A DNA stretch of 34,482 nt from a virus. The position numbers were made by a program, and so were the translations under genes. Where the stretch lies: the IMG/VR virus record IMGVR_UViG_3300048835_000554, positions 1-34,482 of that record. One strand, written 5' to 3'. Positions 23,666 to 30,423 of this stretch are shown here, piece by piece. The number at the start of each line of letters is the position of its first letter. Positions within the stretch are counted from its first letter, which is position 1. The notes under the pieces are model-generated. The model worked only from the letters and a program-made list of their open reading frames with translations, did not search any database and was not told where the DNA came from.

Positions 23666-23987
23666 AGGCCTGTCCTTCCGTCGCCGGGGGCATGCGCTTC
23701 GTGATCAGCAGATCGATCTGGCTGTCGTCGCCGTAGGCGTCGCCGGCCCCCAGCGCGTCCAGCAGTCCCTTTTGCACGTTGTCCAGGTCGCGCCGGCGGC
23801 GATCCGACGGCGTCACGTCCACCGCCAGCGCCAGCCTGCCGTCCAGCGGCCGAACCCCCGCGAGAGCGAGGATCGCCTGCACGCATTGCCGGTACAGGCG
23901 ACCCTCGCGGCTCAGCAGCATCCGGCCGTTGACCATCCGCCAGGCGCGGTTGACGGTCGGGGGATATGGCAGGCGCAGCTCCAGCAT
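23592..23987 (-). CDS. rusA: RusA-family Holliday junction resolvase
   Basis: The 131-residue protein matches RusA: N-terminal LRLPYPPTVNRAWR, the catalytic acidic cluster RRRDLDNVQKGLLDAL (D67, D69) and DDSQIDLLITKR (D87/D88, D92). It resolves recombination intermediates and removes branches before packaging. An unusual C-terminal CLLCGGPC (Cys 119, 122, 126) could bind zinc. It starts 7 nt after the DUF669 stop, within the recombination gene cluster. Confidence 0.93.
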   Translation of the reverse strand: MLELRLPYPPTVNRAWRMVNGRMLLSREGRLYRQCVQAILALAGVRPLDGRLALAVDVTPSDRRRRDLDNVQKGLLDALGAGDAYGDDSQIDLLITKRMPPATEGQAYVRIEQLPLRRCLLCGGPCRTGDG

Positions 23988-23994
23988 CCGATCC

Positions 23995-24450
23995 TCAGTT
24001 CCGCGCCCACGGCGGCGTGTTCGTGGTCGCCTGCTGCGGCTGCGCGGTCGCGGCTTCCTTCTTCGCGTAGCCCTTGATCTCGTTGGTCATCTCGCCGGTG
24101 TCGTCGCGCTTCTTGAGGCGGACGCTGATCTGCAGCGGCAGGTTGTGCAGGTCCTGGCTGTCGCGCGGCGTCATCACGCCCACGGCGCGGCACACCGCCG
24201 ACAACTCGCTCTTGGCGATCTTGACTGTCGTGGCGTTGGGGTTGTCCAGGTTGAGACGTGCCCACAGCACGCGGCCCTTGAACGGGCCGTCGAGCACCTG
24301 GAAGGTCAGTTCCAGGTAGTTGCCCACGCCGCTCTTGGTCGGCTTCATCTCCGACGCCGTGATGACGGCGAGATACTTGCCGGCGGGGATGGGCTCGAAC
24401 GCGCTGGCGGGATCGACTTCGTTGGCGTTGAAACCGTTCAGGTTAGCCAT
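23995..24450 (-). CDS. DUF669 single-stranded DNA-binding protein
   Basis: Start ATG 24450 is set by GGAGAACAG upstream; longer frames are shadows. The 151-residue protein shows the DUF669 pattern: F-EPIPAGKYLAVITASEMKPTKSGVGNYLELTFQVLDGPFKGRVLW, then TVKIAKSELSAVCRAVGV and a Q/T-rich acidic end (residues 130-151) ending PPWARN, which could bind partner proteins. DUF669 proteins substitute for SSB in phage replication and recombination. The start overlaps the ATPase stop by 8 nt. Confidence 0.9.
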   Translation of the reverse strand: MANLNGFNANEVDPASAFEPIPAGKYLAVITASEMKPTKSGVGNYLELTFQVLDGPFKGRVLWARLNLDNPNATTVKIAKSELSAVCRAVGVMTPRDSQDLHNLPLQISVRLKKRDDTGEMTNEIKGYAKKEAATAQPQQATTNTPPWARN

Positions 24451-25222
24451 GATTCTGTTCTCCGTTGTTGCGGGGATTGCTGTTGGCGGCGGCCACGCAC
24501 CGCGCGTAGCTCGCATAGTCCAGGGGAATCTCGTCGGGCAGGTTCAGGCGGTTCTTGGCGACGTGCGCCGGGCGCTCGGTCGTGTAGATGACGCGCTGGC
24601 CGTCGCCGATGGCGCGGGTCTTCTTGCGGTTGAAGCCCTCGTCGCTCTGGCGGGTGTAGACCTTGTAGGTGGCGAAGAGGACCTCGTCGCACCACTCGGT
24701 CACCAGCGCCGACGCCAGCTTGTGGAGCCGGGGCGAATAGCGGTCGTAGGCCTCGGTCGCCGGGTCGTCGAACTTTTCGATCTTGCAGTGGGCGACCAGG
24801 AGGACCGCCATGTTGCGGTCACGCCGCAGCGCGTCGAGGCCGGCCAGCACGTCGCGCCAGTGGTTGAGCGCGAAGACGTAGCCCTTCTGGTAGCCGATGT
24901 CCTCGATGCTCTCGACCATCTTCCGCTTGCACACCTCGGTCCAGATGAGCCGTTCGAGCCAGTCGAGCGTGTCGATGACGACGGTGCGGAAGTCGTGCTT
25001 CTCGGTGTAGAGCGTCGCCAGCGACTTGATCACGTCGTCGAAGGTCGTGGCCAGCGGGAACTTGGCGCAGTCGATCTGCCCGAGGCCATCCTCGGTCTGA
25101 ATGAAGATCGGATTCTCCGCGTGGGCCGCGAATTGGCTCTTGCCGATGCCCGGCGTGCCGTACAGCGTCGCCCGCCGGGGCGCGGCCTGCCTGCCGCGAT
25201 GAATCTGTTCCATGAGCGTCAT
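24443..25222 (-). CDS. Sak4-like RecA-fold ATPase
   Basis: ATG 25222 is preferred, with AAAGGA 5 nt upstream. The 259-residue protein has Walker A GTPGIGKS at 22-29, Walker B TVVIDTLDW at about 80-88, and AVLLVAHCKIEKF around 145-157 as a sensor-like strand. This is the AAA_24 / Sak4 type of small RecA-like recombinase that anneals or exchanges strands with the help of a phage SSB. The SSB-like DUF669 gene follows directly, and a RecB-like nuclease precedes, giving a complete recombination set. Confidence 0.9.
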   Translation of the reverse strand: MTLMEQIHRGRQAAPRRATLYGTPGIGKSQFAAHAENPIFIQTEDGLGQIDCAKFPLATTFDDVIKSLATLYTEKHDFRTVVIDTLDWLERLIWTEVCKRKMVESIEDIGYQKGYVFALNHWRDVLAGLDALRRDRNMAVLLVAHCKIEKFDDPATEAYDRYSPRLHKLASALVTEWCDEVLFATYKVYTRQSDEGFNRKKTRAIGDGQRVIYTTERPAHVAKNRLNLPDEIPLDYASYARCVAAANSNPRNNGEQNHG

Positions 25223-25266
25223 GTGCGTCCTTTCCGTGTCAGGGGTTTTGGGTTTGCCGCCGGGAA

Positions 25267-26073
25267 TCACAGGTAGTCGATGGTCCGCAGTTCCTCGTAG
25301 CCGGTCGGCCACAGGTTGGCGGTGCGGCACCGGGTCAGGCGTTCCATCGCCTGCTCGTTCTCCTTCTGCGCCGCCGAGAGCACGTCGGGCGCGATGACGA
25401 ACACGCCGGTGCGGAACGGCTCGCGCTTCTCCACGGCGATGATGTGGACGGGGACGACCTTGCCGGTGATCTGGTGGATCAGGGCGCGGTAGAAACTCAT
25501 CTGGTGCAGGTAGCCGAAGCCCCGGGCCTCGCCCTCCAGCCAGGTCAGGTGGTCGCAGGTCTTGAAATCCACCAGCCCGCGGGCGGCGTTCACCCAGTCG
25601 ACTCGCCCCTGGCAGGCGATGCCGCGATAGGTCGTGCGAACGACGCCCTCGGCCACGCCGCTGGCGAGCAGTTCCATCGCCAACTTGTGCCCACGCACAG
25701 AGTCGAAGAGCTTCTCGATCACCGCGGCGTCGTCGGTGGGGATGACCGGCTTGCCCTGTGCCGTCGCCCAGTCCTCAAAGGCCTGGGTGTAACGCCCGTA
25801 GGGCTGGCCGGTCTTGGGGTTGATGGGGCCGCCGAAGGCGTGCTGCTGCTCGTAGCGCTGCCGGCCTTCCAGCACCAGCACGTGCGCCGCCCGGCCGAGG
25901 ATGAACGCCGGGCGATCATCCTCGACCACCAGGCCCAGTTTCTTCTTGTGGTACAGGTACGGGTCCCGGCGGAAGTCCGCCAGCTCGTGGGCCGTGAGAT
26001 GGTCCTTCGCCTGGCGGCGATACTCCTCGTCGGATTCGCGCACGAGAAACGACAGATCGTCCAGCACGTTCAT
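25267..26073 (-). CDS. PD-(D/E)XK exonuclease, RecB/RecE-like
   Basis: The 268-residue protein carries the nuclease core: H64 in FILGRAAHVLVLEG, D159 in GRVDW, the D169-F-K171 motif in LVDFKT, and QMSFYRALI near 191-199, as in phage RecE/Cas4-like exonucleases (DUF3799 group). It would resect DNA ends to feed the Sak4-like ATPase. ATG 26073 has AAAGGA 6 nt upstream; a GTG at 26118 with AAAGGA 9 nt upstream would add 15 residues and is possible. It follows the 26139-26184 hairpin element. Confidence 0.9.
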   Translation of the reverse strand: MNVLDDLSFLVRESDEEYRRQAKDHLTAHELADFRRDPYLYHKKKLGLVVEDDRPAFILGRAAHVLVLEGRQRYEQQHAFGGPINPKTGQPYGRYTQAFEDWATAQGKPVIPTDDAAVIEKLFDSVRGHKLAMELLASGVAEGVVRTTYRGIACQGRVDWVNAARGLVDFKTCDHLTWLEGEARGFGYLHQMSFYRALIHQITGKVVPVHIIAVEKREPFRTGVFVIAPDVLSAAQKENEQAMERLTRCRTANLWPTGYEELRTIDYL

Positions 26074-26138
26074 GCGGGTTCCTTTCCAAAGGTTGAAGGG
26101 ATTGAGTCGATTGAGCACGGTCGAGTGTCCTTTCGTGT

Positions 26139-26184
26139 TCCTTCACTACCTACCGCCGCGCGGCGCGAGGTGTCCGCGCGGCGG
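26139..26184 (-). repeat. Upstream element, copy 2, with perfect 11-bp hairpin
   Basis: CCGCCGCGCGG (26153-26163) pairs perfectly with CCGCGCGGCGG (26174-26184) around the loop CGCGAGGTGT. On the minus strand the stem is followed by TAGGTAGTGAAGGA. Positions 26139-26175 match copy 1 in 32 of 37 bases. No U-tract follows, so it is not a standard terminator; it stands between the sigma factor gene and the nuclease gene. Confidence 0.65.
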
Positions 26185-26194
26185 CAGGCATGGT

Positions 26195-26767
26195 TCAGAC
26201 GTAGAGGTGGAGCCTGGCCCCGAGGAAGATGTCGCGGAGCGCGGCGATGCGCTGGTAGATGATGGAGCGGGCCATCCCGGTCTCGCGCGAGATCTCGGTG
26301 GGCGTCTGTGACTGCAGCTTCACGCACAGATCACGCTGTTCCGGCGACAGCGCCGCCAGCACCTCCGCCGTGTCCATTTCCAGGCTGCGCCGCTCTTCGT
26401 CGCTGCGCCGCGTGACGCCGAGGTGGGCGCGCCCGCGGGCTTCGTCAATGGTGGTGTCGCGCCGTGCCCAGGCCCCGGTGTCGTCGTGGACCCAGTCGTC
26501 CAGCGACGACTCGATGCGGCCGTGACCCCGGCTGGCGGCATCGCGGCTCTGGAGCATGTTGGCGATCTTGTTGTCGATGATGCGACAGATGAACGTCTTC
26601 ACGCCCGCGCGGTCGCCGTTGAACTTCGGCAGCCGCCGCAGCACGTCCTCGATCAGGTCATGCTGCACGTCCTCGAGGTCGCCGAGGGCGGGACACCTCC
26701 GCACGACTTGCTTGGCCTTGTAGTGGGTGCGCTTGCTGATGTACTCGATCAGTTCCGTGGGATACAT
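26195..26767 (-). CDS. Sigma-70 family (ECF-like) RNA polymerase sigma factor
   Basis: The 190-residue protein has a region 2-like part (residues about 20-85: LGDLEDVQHDLIEDVLRRLPKFNG, then VKTFICRIIDNKIANMLQSRDA) and a region 4-like HTH (residues about 135-182: EVLAALSPEQRDLCVKLQSQTPTEISRETGMARSIIYQRIAALR). Size is that of ECF sigma factors. AGGAGATCGCGA precedes the ATG at 26767. It stands between the replication operon and the upstream regulatory genes, so it may redirect host polymerase to phage genes, possibly the late operon. Confidence 0.88.
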   Translation of the reverse strand: MYPTELIEYISKRTHYKAKQVVRRCPALGDLEDVQHDLIEDVLRRLPKFNGDRAGVKTFICRIIDNKIANMLQSRDAASRGHGRIESSLDDWVHDDTGAWARRDTTIDEARGRAHLGVTRRSDEERRSLEMDTAEVLAALSPEQRDLCVKLQSQTPTEISRETGMARSIIYQRIAALRDIFLGARLHLYV

Positions 26768-26827
26768 TCGCGATCTCCTGGCCGGGGAGGTCGCTGCGGG
26801 TGTCGACGGAGAGAGCCGCGGGGCACG

Positions 26828-26881
26828 GGCAAACGAAAAGGCGTTGCGAGTTCGCGGTTTTCCGCGACACCCGCAACGCCT
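26828..26881 (-). terminator. Strong rho-independent terminator with nested stems
   Basis: AGGCGTTGCG (26839-26848) pairs with CGCAACGCCT (26872-26881), enclosing a second perfect hairpin CGCGG-TTTT-CCGCG (26853-26866). On the minus strand the outer stem is followed by TTTTCGTTTG. It ends transcripts of the 26935-27261 gene before the sigma gene. GCGGGTGTCG at 26796-26805 is exactly complementary to 26865-26874 and could compete for pairing. Confidence 0.8.
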
Positions 26882-26934
26882 CCGTGGTACGGCCGGTTAG
26901 TTGCCTGATGTCAAAAAGGTTTTGCCCTGTGCCC

Positions 26935-27261
26935 TTACGCTGCCTGGTGGTCGGTCTCGATGTCGATGGACGCGCCCGGGAGCCCGTGCGCGAACTTCAC
27001 GCGGACGCACTCGCCGTCGGGCAGCGTCTCGAGCGCCGCCAGGAGCGAGATCTGCTCCTTACGCAGTTCGAAGTCATCGCGCATGAGTTCGGGACGCGGA
27101 CCGTTGTCACCGCCGGCGATCCGCATCGTGCGAGACGTGTGGTGCGGGCGGCCGAGGTCCGGCTCGCCTTTGAGCGTGTAGAACGTGAGACTGCCGAAAT
27201 TGATCTGCTGGCCACGCTCGATCAGCCAGCGCTTCGGCTTGGAAAGATGCCGCTTGTCCAT
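26935..27261 (-). CDS. Small conserved phage protein with regulated start
   Basis: The 108-residue protein has a pattern I associate with small proteins of Planctomycetota phage-like regions: a RWLIERGQQINFGSLTFYTLKGEPDL start, then TMRIAGGDNGPRPELMRDDFELRKEQISLLAALETLP and VRVKFAHGLPG. Function unknown. The ATG at 27261 has AGGAG 8 nt upstream, but this site lies in a stem (27268-27323), so expression is probably controlled at translation. A strong terminator follows, making it a single-gene unit. Confidence 0.78.
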   Translation of the reverse strand: MDKRHLSKPKRWLIERGQQINFGSLTFYTLKGEPDLGRPHHTSRTMRIAGGDNGPRPELMRDDFELRKEQISLLAALETLPDGECVRVKFAHGLPGASIDIETDHQAA

Positions 27262-27267
27262 GTGCTG

Positions 27268-27323
27268 GACTCCTGTGAAGAAGGTCTTCGCAGTCGCTTC
27301 GGCGACCGCATTTCACAGGGGTC
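27268..27323 (-). promoter_or_regulatory. Shine-Dalgarno-sequestering hairpin
   Basis: GACTCCTGTGAA (27268-27279) and TTCACAGGGGTC (27312-27323) pair in 11 of 12 positions. Inside lies GTCGC-TTCG-GCGAC (27293-27306), a stem capped by a stable UUCG-type loop on the plus sense. On the minus-strand mRNA the AGGAG ribosome site of the next gene is in the distal arm and would be closed by the CCCCT of the proximal arm. Looks like a translational switch; ligand or protein unknown. Confidence 0.6.
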
Positions 27324-27372
27324 ATTGCACGAGAAATGAGCGCGTGCTTGCAGGACAAGTCTCAGCGCGCAT

Positions 27373-27435
27373 GCGACAGGTCTCCGCTGATATCCCGATG
27401 GAAACCAGCGGTTCGGAGGGCGATGGCGACAGGTC
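27373..27435. repeat. Direct repeats GCGACAGGTC
   Basis: The 10-mer GCGACAGGTC occurs exactly at 27373-27382 and 27426-27435, 53 bp apart (about five helical turns), with a third partial GACAGGT at about 27448. They lie in the 199-bp non-coding gap upstream of the 26935-27261 gene and may be operator sites. No convincing promoter pair is seen in the gap. Confidence 0.4.
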
Positions 27436-27460
27436 AAAGATTCTTCAGACAGGTTTGGCG

Positions 27461-28636
27461 TCAGCGTGGCTGGGAGGGACGAATTGCCACGCAGGTGGGG
27501 TTGATGCGATAGCCGCCGGACGTGTCGGCCTGGCCCTGCATCTTGCACGTCTGAACGATGTCTTCGCGGCCGATGGGGAGACCGAGCTTCTTCTTCACGG
27601 CGGTCTCGATGTCGTTCTGTAGGTTGTTGATCAGTTTGCGAAGCGAAGTCTCATCGCCATAGGAGTGGCCCGCGTCGGACATCGCCTTGAGCAACTTCTT
27701 CATGTTCATCGCGCCGAACGCGTCAACGGGCTTCTGCGCCAGCAAGTCAGCAATGAACTGCTTCCATAAGATTCCGAACAGCGCCAGTCGCGGGCCGGCT
27801 TGGGGATTGACGACGATCTCGCCGTTGACGCGCACGGTGCTTGCGTCGACTTCGACACAGAACAGGCGTTCGACGTGCGGGGCTTCCTCAGGCTGAACCA
27901 GAACATGGCCCTTGGCATACACCGGCACATCAACGGCCGCGACGTGCTGGGGAGGTCCGGCCGCAGCGCACTCCTCCAGCGCTTGGCGCAGGTCAACATT
28001 TCCGCAGACCAGGTCCAGAAGCCCGACGCGGCAAAGCCAGTCGTCCTTCACCAGGCGACCCACCGGCACATGCGGCGCGAGCACCACGTACAGGACCGGC
28101 GTGGAGGCCGCGACGGATCGCCGGTTGAGAGGCCCGTCGGCCAGCCCGTCCGCGTCGGCGACACAGACGCTCACGCCGCGTGGTCCGATTGCCGGGACAT
28201 GGAATGTGCCGTCGCCCGTATCCTTCGCGCCGGTGTCGATTTCCTTCAGCCGGGCATGGAGCCAGCGCAGCGCGCCTGGCCGCTGGAGGTGCGTCTGGAC
28301 CAATGGGTGTCGGTTCTTATGGTGTCGGGCGGGGTAGACGATTCGGCGGCAGCGCGGGCACTCGTAATCCTCGGCGTCCTCATCCTTGCCCGGATCGATG
28401 ACGATCTGGCCGTGGCAGGGCTGCCTGCCGCCGGAGAAATCGCGGTCGCGTGGATCGTGACATTTGACGTATTCGCCAAGGGAAAACGAGATCATGCCCA
28501 TCGACTGGAGCGCATCGGCCGTTGCCATCAATGCGCTGGCTGGGTTTTCGATGCGCGCACCGTCTTCGAGCAAAAGGCGCACATGATCGGGATCAAGCTG
28601 CCGCGCGCGTTTGGGTTGAGAGGATGGGGATGCCAT
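27461..28636 (-). CDS. Unknown zinc-binding protein of two-gene cargo operon
   Basis: The 391-residue protein is not recognised. Residues 58-97 contain a likely zinc site: CH at 59-60, CH at 74-75 and C93-PR-C96, so C59/C74/C93/C96 could chelate one metal. Residues about 150-240 have alternating strands and helices (SVCVADADGLADG, PVLYVVLAPHVPVGRLV). The C-terminal 90 residues look like a winged helix (MKKLLKAMSDAGHSYGDETSLRKLINNLQNDIETAVKKKLG). The first 44 nt overlap the upstream gene, so the two are co-translated. Base composition is less GC-rich than the phage modules. Possible sensor or regulator of a defence or exclusion system; inference only. Confidence 0.8.
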   Translation of the reverse strand: MASPSSQPKRARQLDPDHVRLLLEDGARIENPASALMATADALQSMGMISFSLGEYVKCHDPRDRDFSGGRQPCHGQIVIDPGKDEDAEDYECPRCRRIVYPARHHKNRHPLVQTHLQRPGALRWLHARLKEIDTGAKDTGDGTFHVPAIGPRGVSVCVADADGLADGPLNRRSVAASTPVLYVVLAPHVPVGRLVKDDWLCRVGLLDLVCGNVDLRQALEECAAAGPPQHVAAVDVPVYAKGHVLVQPEEAPHVERLFCVEVDASTVRVNGEIVVNPQAGPRLALFGILWKQFIADLLAQKPVDAFGAMNMKKLLKAMSDAGHSYGDETSLRKLINNLQNDIETAVKKKLGLPIGREDIVQTCKMQGQADTSGGYRINPTCVAIRPSQPR

Positions 28637-29834
28637 GCGTGTCCCTCATGAAATCTTCGAATTCCTTTCGCAGAGAAGCGTTCTTCAGACGCTGGTCCAC
28701 GTACCGCACGATAAACTCGTCCGCCACGCCGTGGGGGTCGAAGCGAAGCTCGACCCGCTTGTTCTTGTAGACGACCTCCATCTTGTGAATGCGGTCGATG
28801 TGTGCGGTCAGATCGCCGTGATCTCGCTCGATGCTGGCCACGGCGCGTCGAACAATGTCGGCGCTGGTATGGCACAGGTGCAGATCGACGCCGTCAACGG
28901 CCGAACTTGTCAAATCCAACTCCACGAGATCGAGTTCCTTGCAGTTGCCAGCCTTGAGCTGCTTGAGAAGGTTCTGAATCTGCTTGGCGTAGGTGATCTG
29001 GCATTCGTCGATGAACTCGACCTCCTTGCCGAAGTAGGCCGAGGCCAGGGCGTTGGCCATCGCCAGCGGGATGTCCCGACTGTCTGACGCTATGGCCACG
29101 CGCTGAGCATTCTCTGAGAAGTCCAGGATGATCCACTCGACACGATGGCCGTGCCGAATCTTGTCTCCCTGGATGATGTACTGCTCGCGCTCGGGCCGAC
29201 GAATGAAGACGAGATGATGGTGGTGATGCTGGACAATGTCCTTCAACTGGCTCGGACGGCGGTCGCGTTTCTTGCGGTCGCATGCCTCGATGACTTCCTT
29301 CCCCTTCTTCGTCGTCAGGAAGTCCACGAACTTCGTGTCGGGTTGCCGGACCTTCTGCTTCAGCACCATGCGGGCGAAACCGCGCTTATGAATCTTGTCG
29401 AGATGGAACAGCGTCTTGAGATGGTCCGGGCTGGCGTGGAAGAGCGCGTAGAGTAGGGCCTTCTTGTCGCAGGTGTCTTCGTCCTCGCTCAGACAGGTTT
29501 TGACGACGCGTTCCGCCAGTTTCGCGCGAGCAAGGTCCAGCGCCGCGAACTCGCCCTTCCCGTGCGCGAACTGGTCGATCAGATAGAAAGAAGCCAGTTG
29601 GCCGTTGCATTGCGCCAGCGCTGACCTCTGATCCTTGAGCCGGGTCGCATCGGTGATGCCCATCGCCAGGCAGAGGATGTCCGCCTGGCGTCCGGTGCGG
29701 GCATGCACCCACGCCTTCATCTGCTCCGGGTCTTGCACGCGAAGCAGCGAATCATCGATGTTAAGTTCAAGCTCGCTTTCCCAAAGGTCGCGGTTGACGG
29801 CCCCGGGGTTCCCATTGACAGACGCATCTGCCAT
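28593..29834 (-). CDS. Unknown 413-residue protein, first gene of two-gene cargo operon
   Basis: The protein is not recognised. Residues 1-195 are mainly helical (DILCLAMGITDATRLKDQ, LARAKLAERVVKTCLSEDED, KALLYALFHASPDHLKTLF). H203-H207 are five consecutive histidines, then LVFIRRPEREQYIIQGDKIRHGHRVEWIILDFSEN and SRDIPLAMANALASAYFGKEVEFIDE, an alternating strand/helix domain. The C-terminal third is charged, with VELDLTSSAVDGVDLHL and RVELRFDPHGVADEFI. No membrane segment, signal peptide or P-loop is visible. ATG 29834 has AAGGAC upstream, and a sigma70-like promoter lies 70 nt further up. Together with the zinc protein it forms a separate transcription unit between the regulatory and integration modules, a usual site for cargo genes. 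Confidence 0.82.
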   Translation of the reverse strand: MADASVNGNPGAVNRDLWESELELNIDDSLLRVQDPEQMKAWVHARTGRQADILCLAMGITDATRLKDQRSALAQCNGQLASFYLIDQFAHGKGEFAALDLARAKLAERVVKTCLSEDEDTCDKKALLYALFHASPDHLKTLFHLDKIHKRGFARMVLKQKVRQPDTKFVDFLTTKKGKEVIEACDRKKRDRRPSQLKDIVQHHHHHLVFIRRPEREQYIIQGDKIRHGHRVEWIILDFSENAQRVAIASDSRDIPLAMANALASAYFGKEVEFIDECQITYAKQIQNLLKQLKAGNCKELDLVELDLTSSAVDGVDLHLCHTSADIVRRAVASIERDHGDLTAHIDRIHKMEVVYKNKRVELRFDPHGVADEFIVRYVDQRLKNASLRKEFEDFMRDTHGIPILSTQTRAAA

Positions 29835-29873
29835 GAAACACCGTCCTTCCGTGGACTTCAGGCGTACCGGGCA

Positions 29874-29918
29874 CTCCGTTAAGCCCGTTCAGTCCAGCAT
29901 CCCACTATTTTAACGGAG
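29874..29918. promoter_or_regulatory. Operator-like inverted repeat over -10
   Basis: CTCCGTTAA (29874-29882) and TTAACGGAG (29910-29918) form a perfect 9-bp inverted repeat with a 27-bp centre; the right arm covers the -10 box and part of the spacer. A further CCGTTCA at 29885-29891 may be a third half site. A repressor bound here would block the promoter; the HTH protein encoded next to it is one candidate. Confidence 0.55.
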
Positions 29919-29935
29919 CTCAGCATTGGCGGCAA
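29907..29935 (-). promoter_or_regulatory. Sigma70-type promoter of cargo operon
   Basis: On the minus strand TTGCCG (29935-29930) and TAAAAT (29912-29907) are separated by exactly 17 nt, making this the best sigma70-like promoter seen in the window. Expected transcription start is near 29900, giving a leader of about 65 nt before the ATG at 29834. Confidence 0.7.
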
Positions 29936-30019
29936 TCAAAAGGGGAGCATGCGCTCTCCTGTCCACAGCCCGTAAACCCCTTGATGTGCATAAGTTGTCG
30001 TGAACGCGAACCGCTGACA

Positions 30020-30421
30020 CTATGTTGTCAGTGACTTCCATAGTCGGCGCTGCTTCCGCCAATCCGGGACGGCCGCGATCCGGCGCATGTCGTGCTCGGT
30101 AACCGGGTGCCGACCGGCGATGGTTCGCGGCAGGAACAACAGTTCTTCCTGAATGTCGGGGGCCAGCAGCAGCATGTTCATAATCTGTGTCAGGCGGGCA
30201 CGGGTGACGCCGCCGAGGCGGGCCAGGTCGGCGTAGTCGCGGGCGACACCGTCCCGCAGCAAGCGTTCCAGCCGAATCGCCAGCGCCATGAGCCGCGACA
30301 CCCGGGGCACCGTGCCGGGTTCCACGAGCGTCTCTTGGGCGGGTGGGGCCGCGCCCTCCGTGAGTTGCTTCCGCGTCTTGCGGCCGACCTCGAAGTGGAC
30401 CTTGTACTCGGTTGTCAGCAT
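30020..30421 (-). CDS. HTH protein of recombinase cassette
   Basis: Two ATGs, at 30427 and 30421, are in frame. GGAG is 2-3 nt from the first and 8 nt from the second, so 30421 is chosen, giving 133 residues. Residues about 45-85 contain an HTH of the KorB/ParB type (LERLLRDGVARDYADLARLGGVTRARLTQIMNMLLLAPDIQEELLFLP), a domain that I know as the usual companion of this class of large serine recombinases. The C-terminus ends PDWRKQRRLW. It follows the recombinase (stop 30424) within one base. Likely a cassette regulator or DNA-binding partner. A dyad CTGACA/TGTCAG overlaps its stop. Confidence 0.88.
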   Translation of the reverse strand: MLTTEYKVHFEVGRKTRKQLTEGAAPPAQETLVEPGTVPRVSRLMALAIRLERLLRDGVARDYADLARLGGVTRARLTQIMNMLLLAPDIQEELLFLPRTIAGRHPVTEHDMRRIAAVPDWRKQRRLWKSLTT

Positions 30422-30423
30422 GG

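Noticed and set aside
28894-29283. Small frames within the 413-residue gene
   Set aside because: Arg/Pro/Ser-rich translations without ribosome sites, fully inside a longer natural-looking frame.
30014-30031. CTGACA-CTATGT-TGTCAG dyad at the end of the HTH gene
   Set aside because: Six-bp arms with no U-tract and overlapping the stop codon; too weak to call a terminator or att core.
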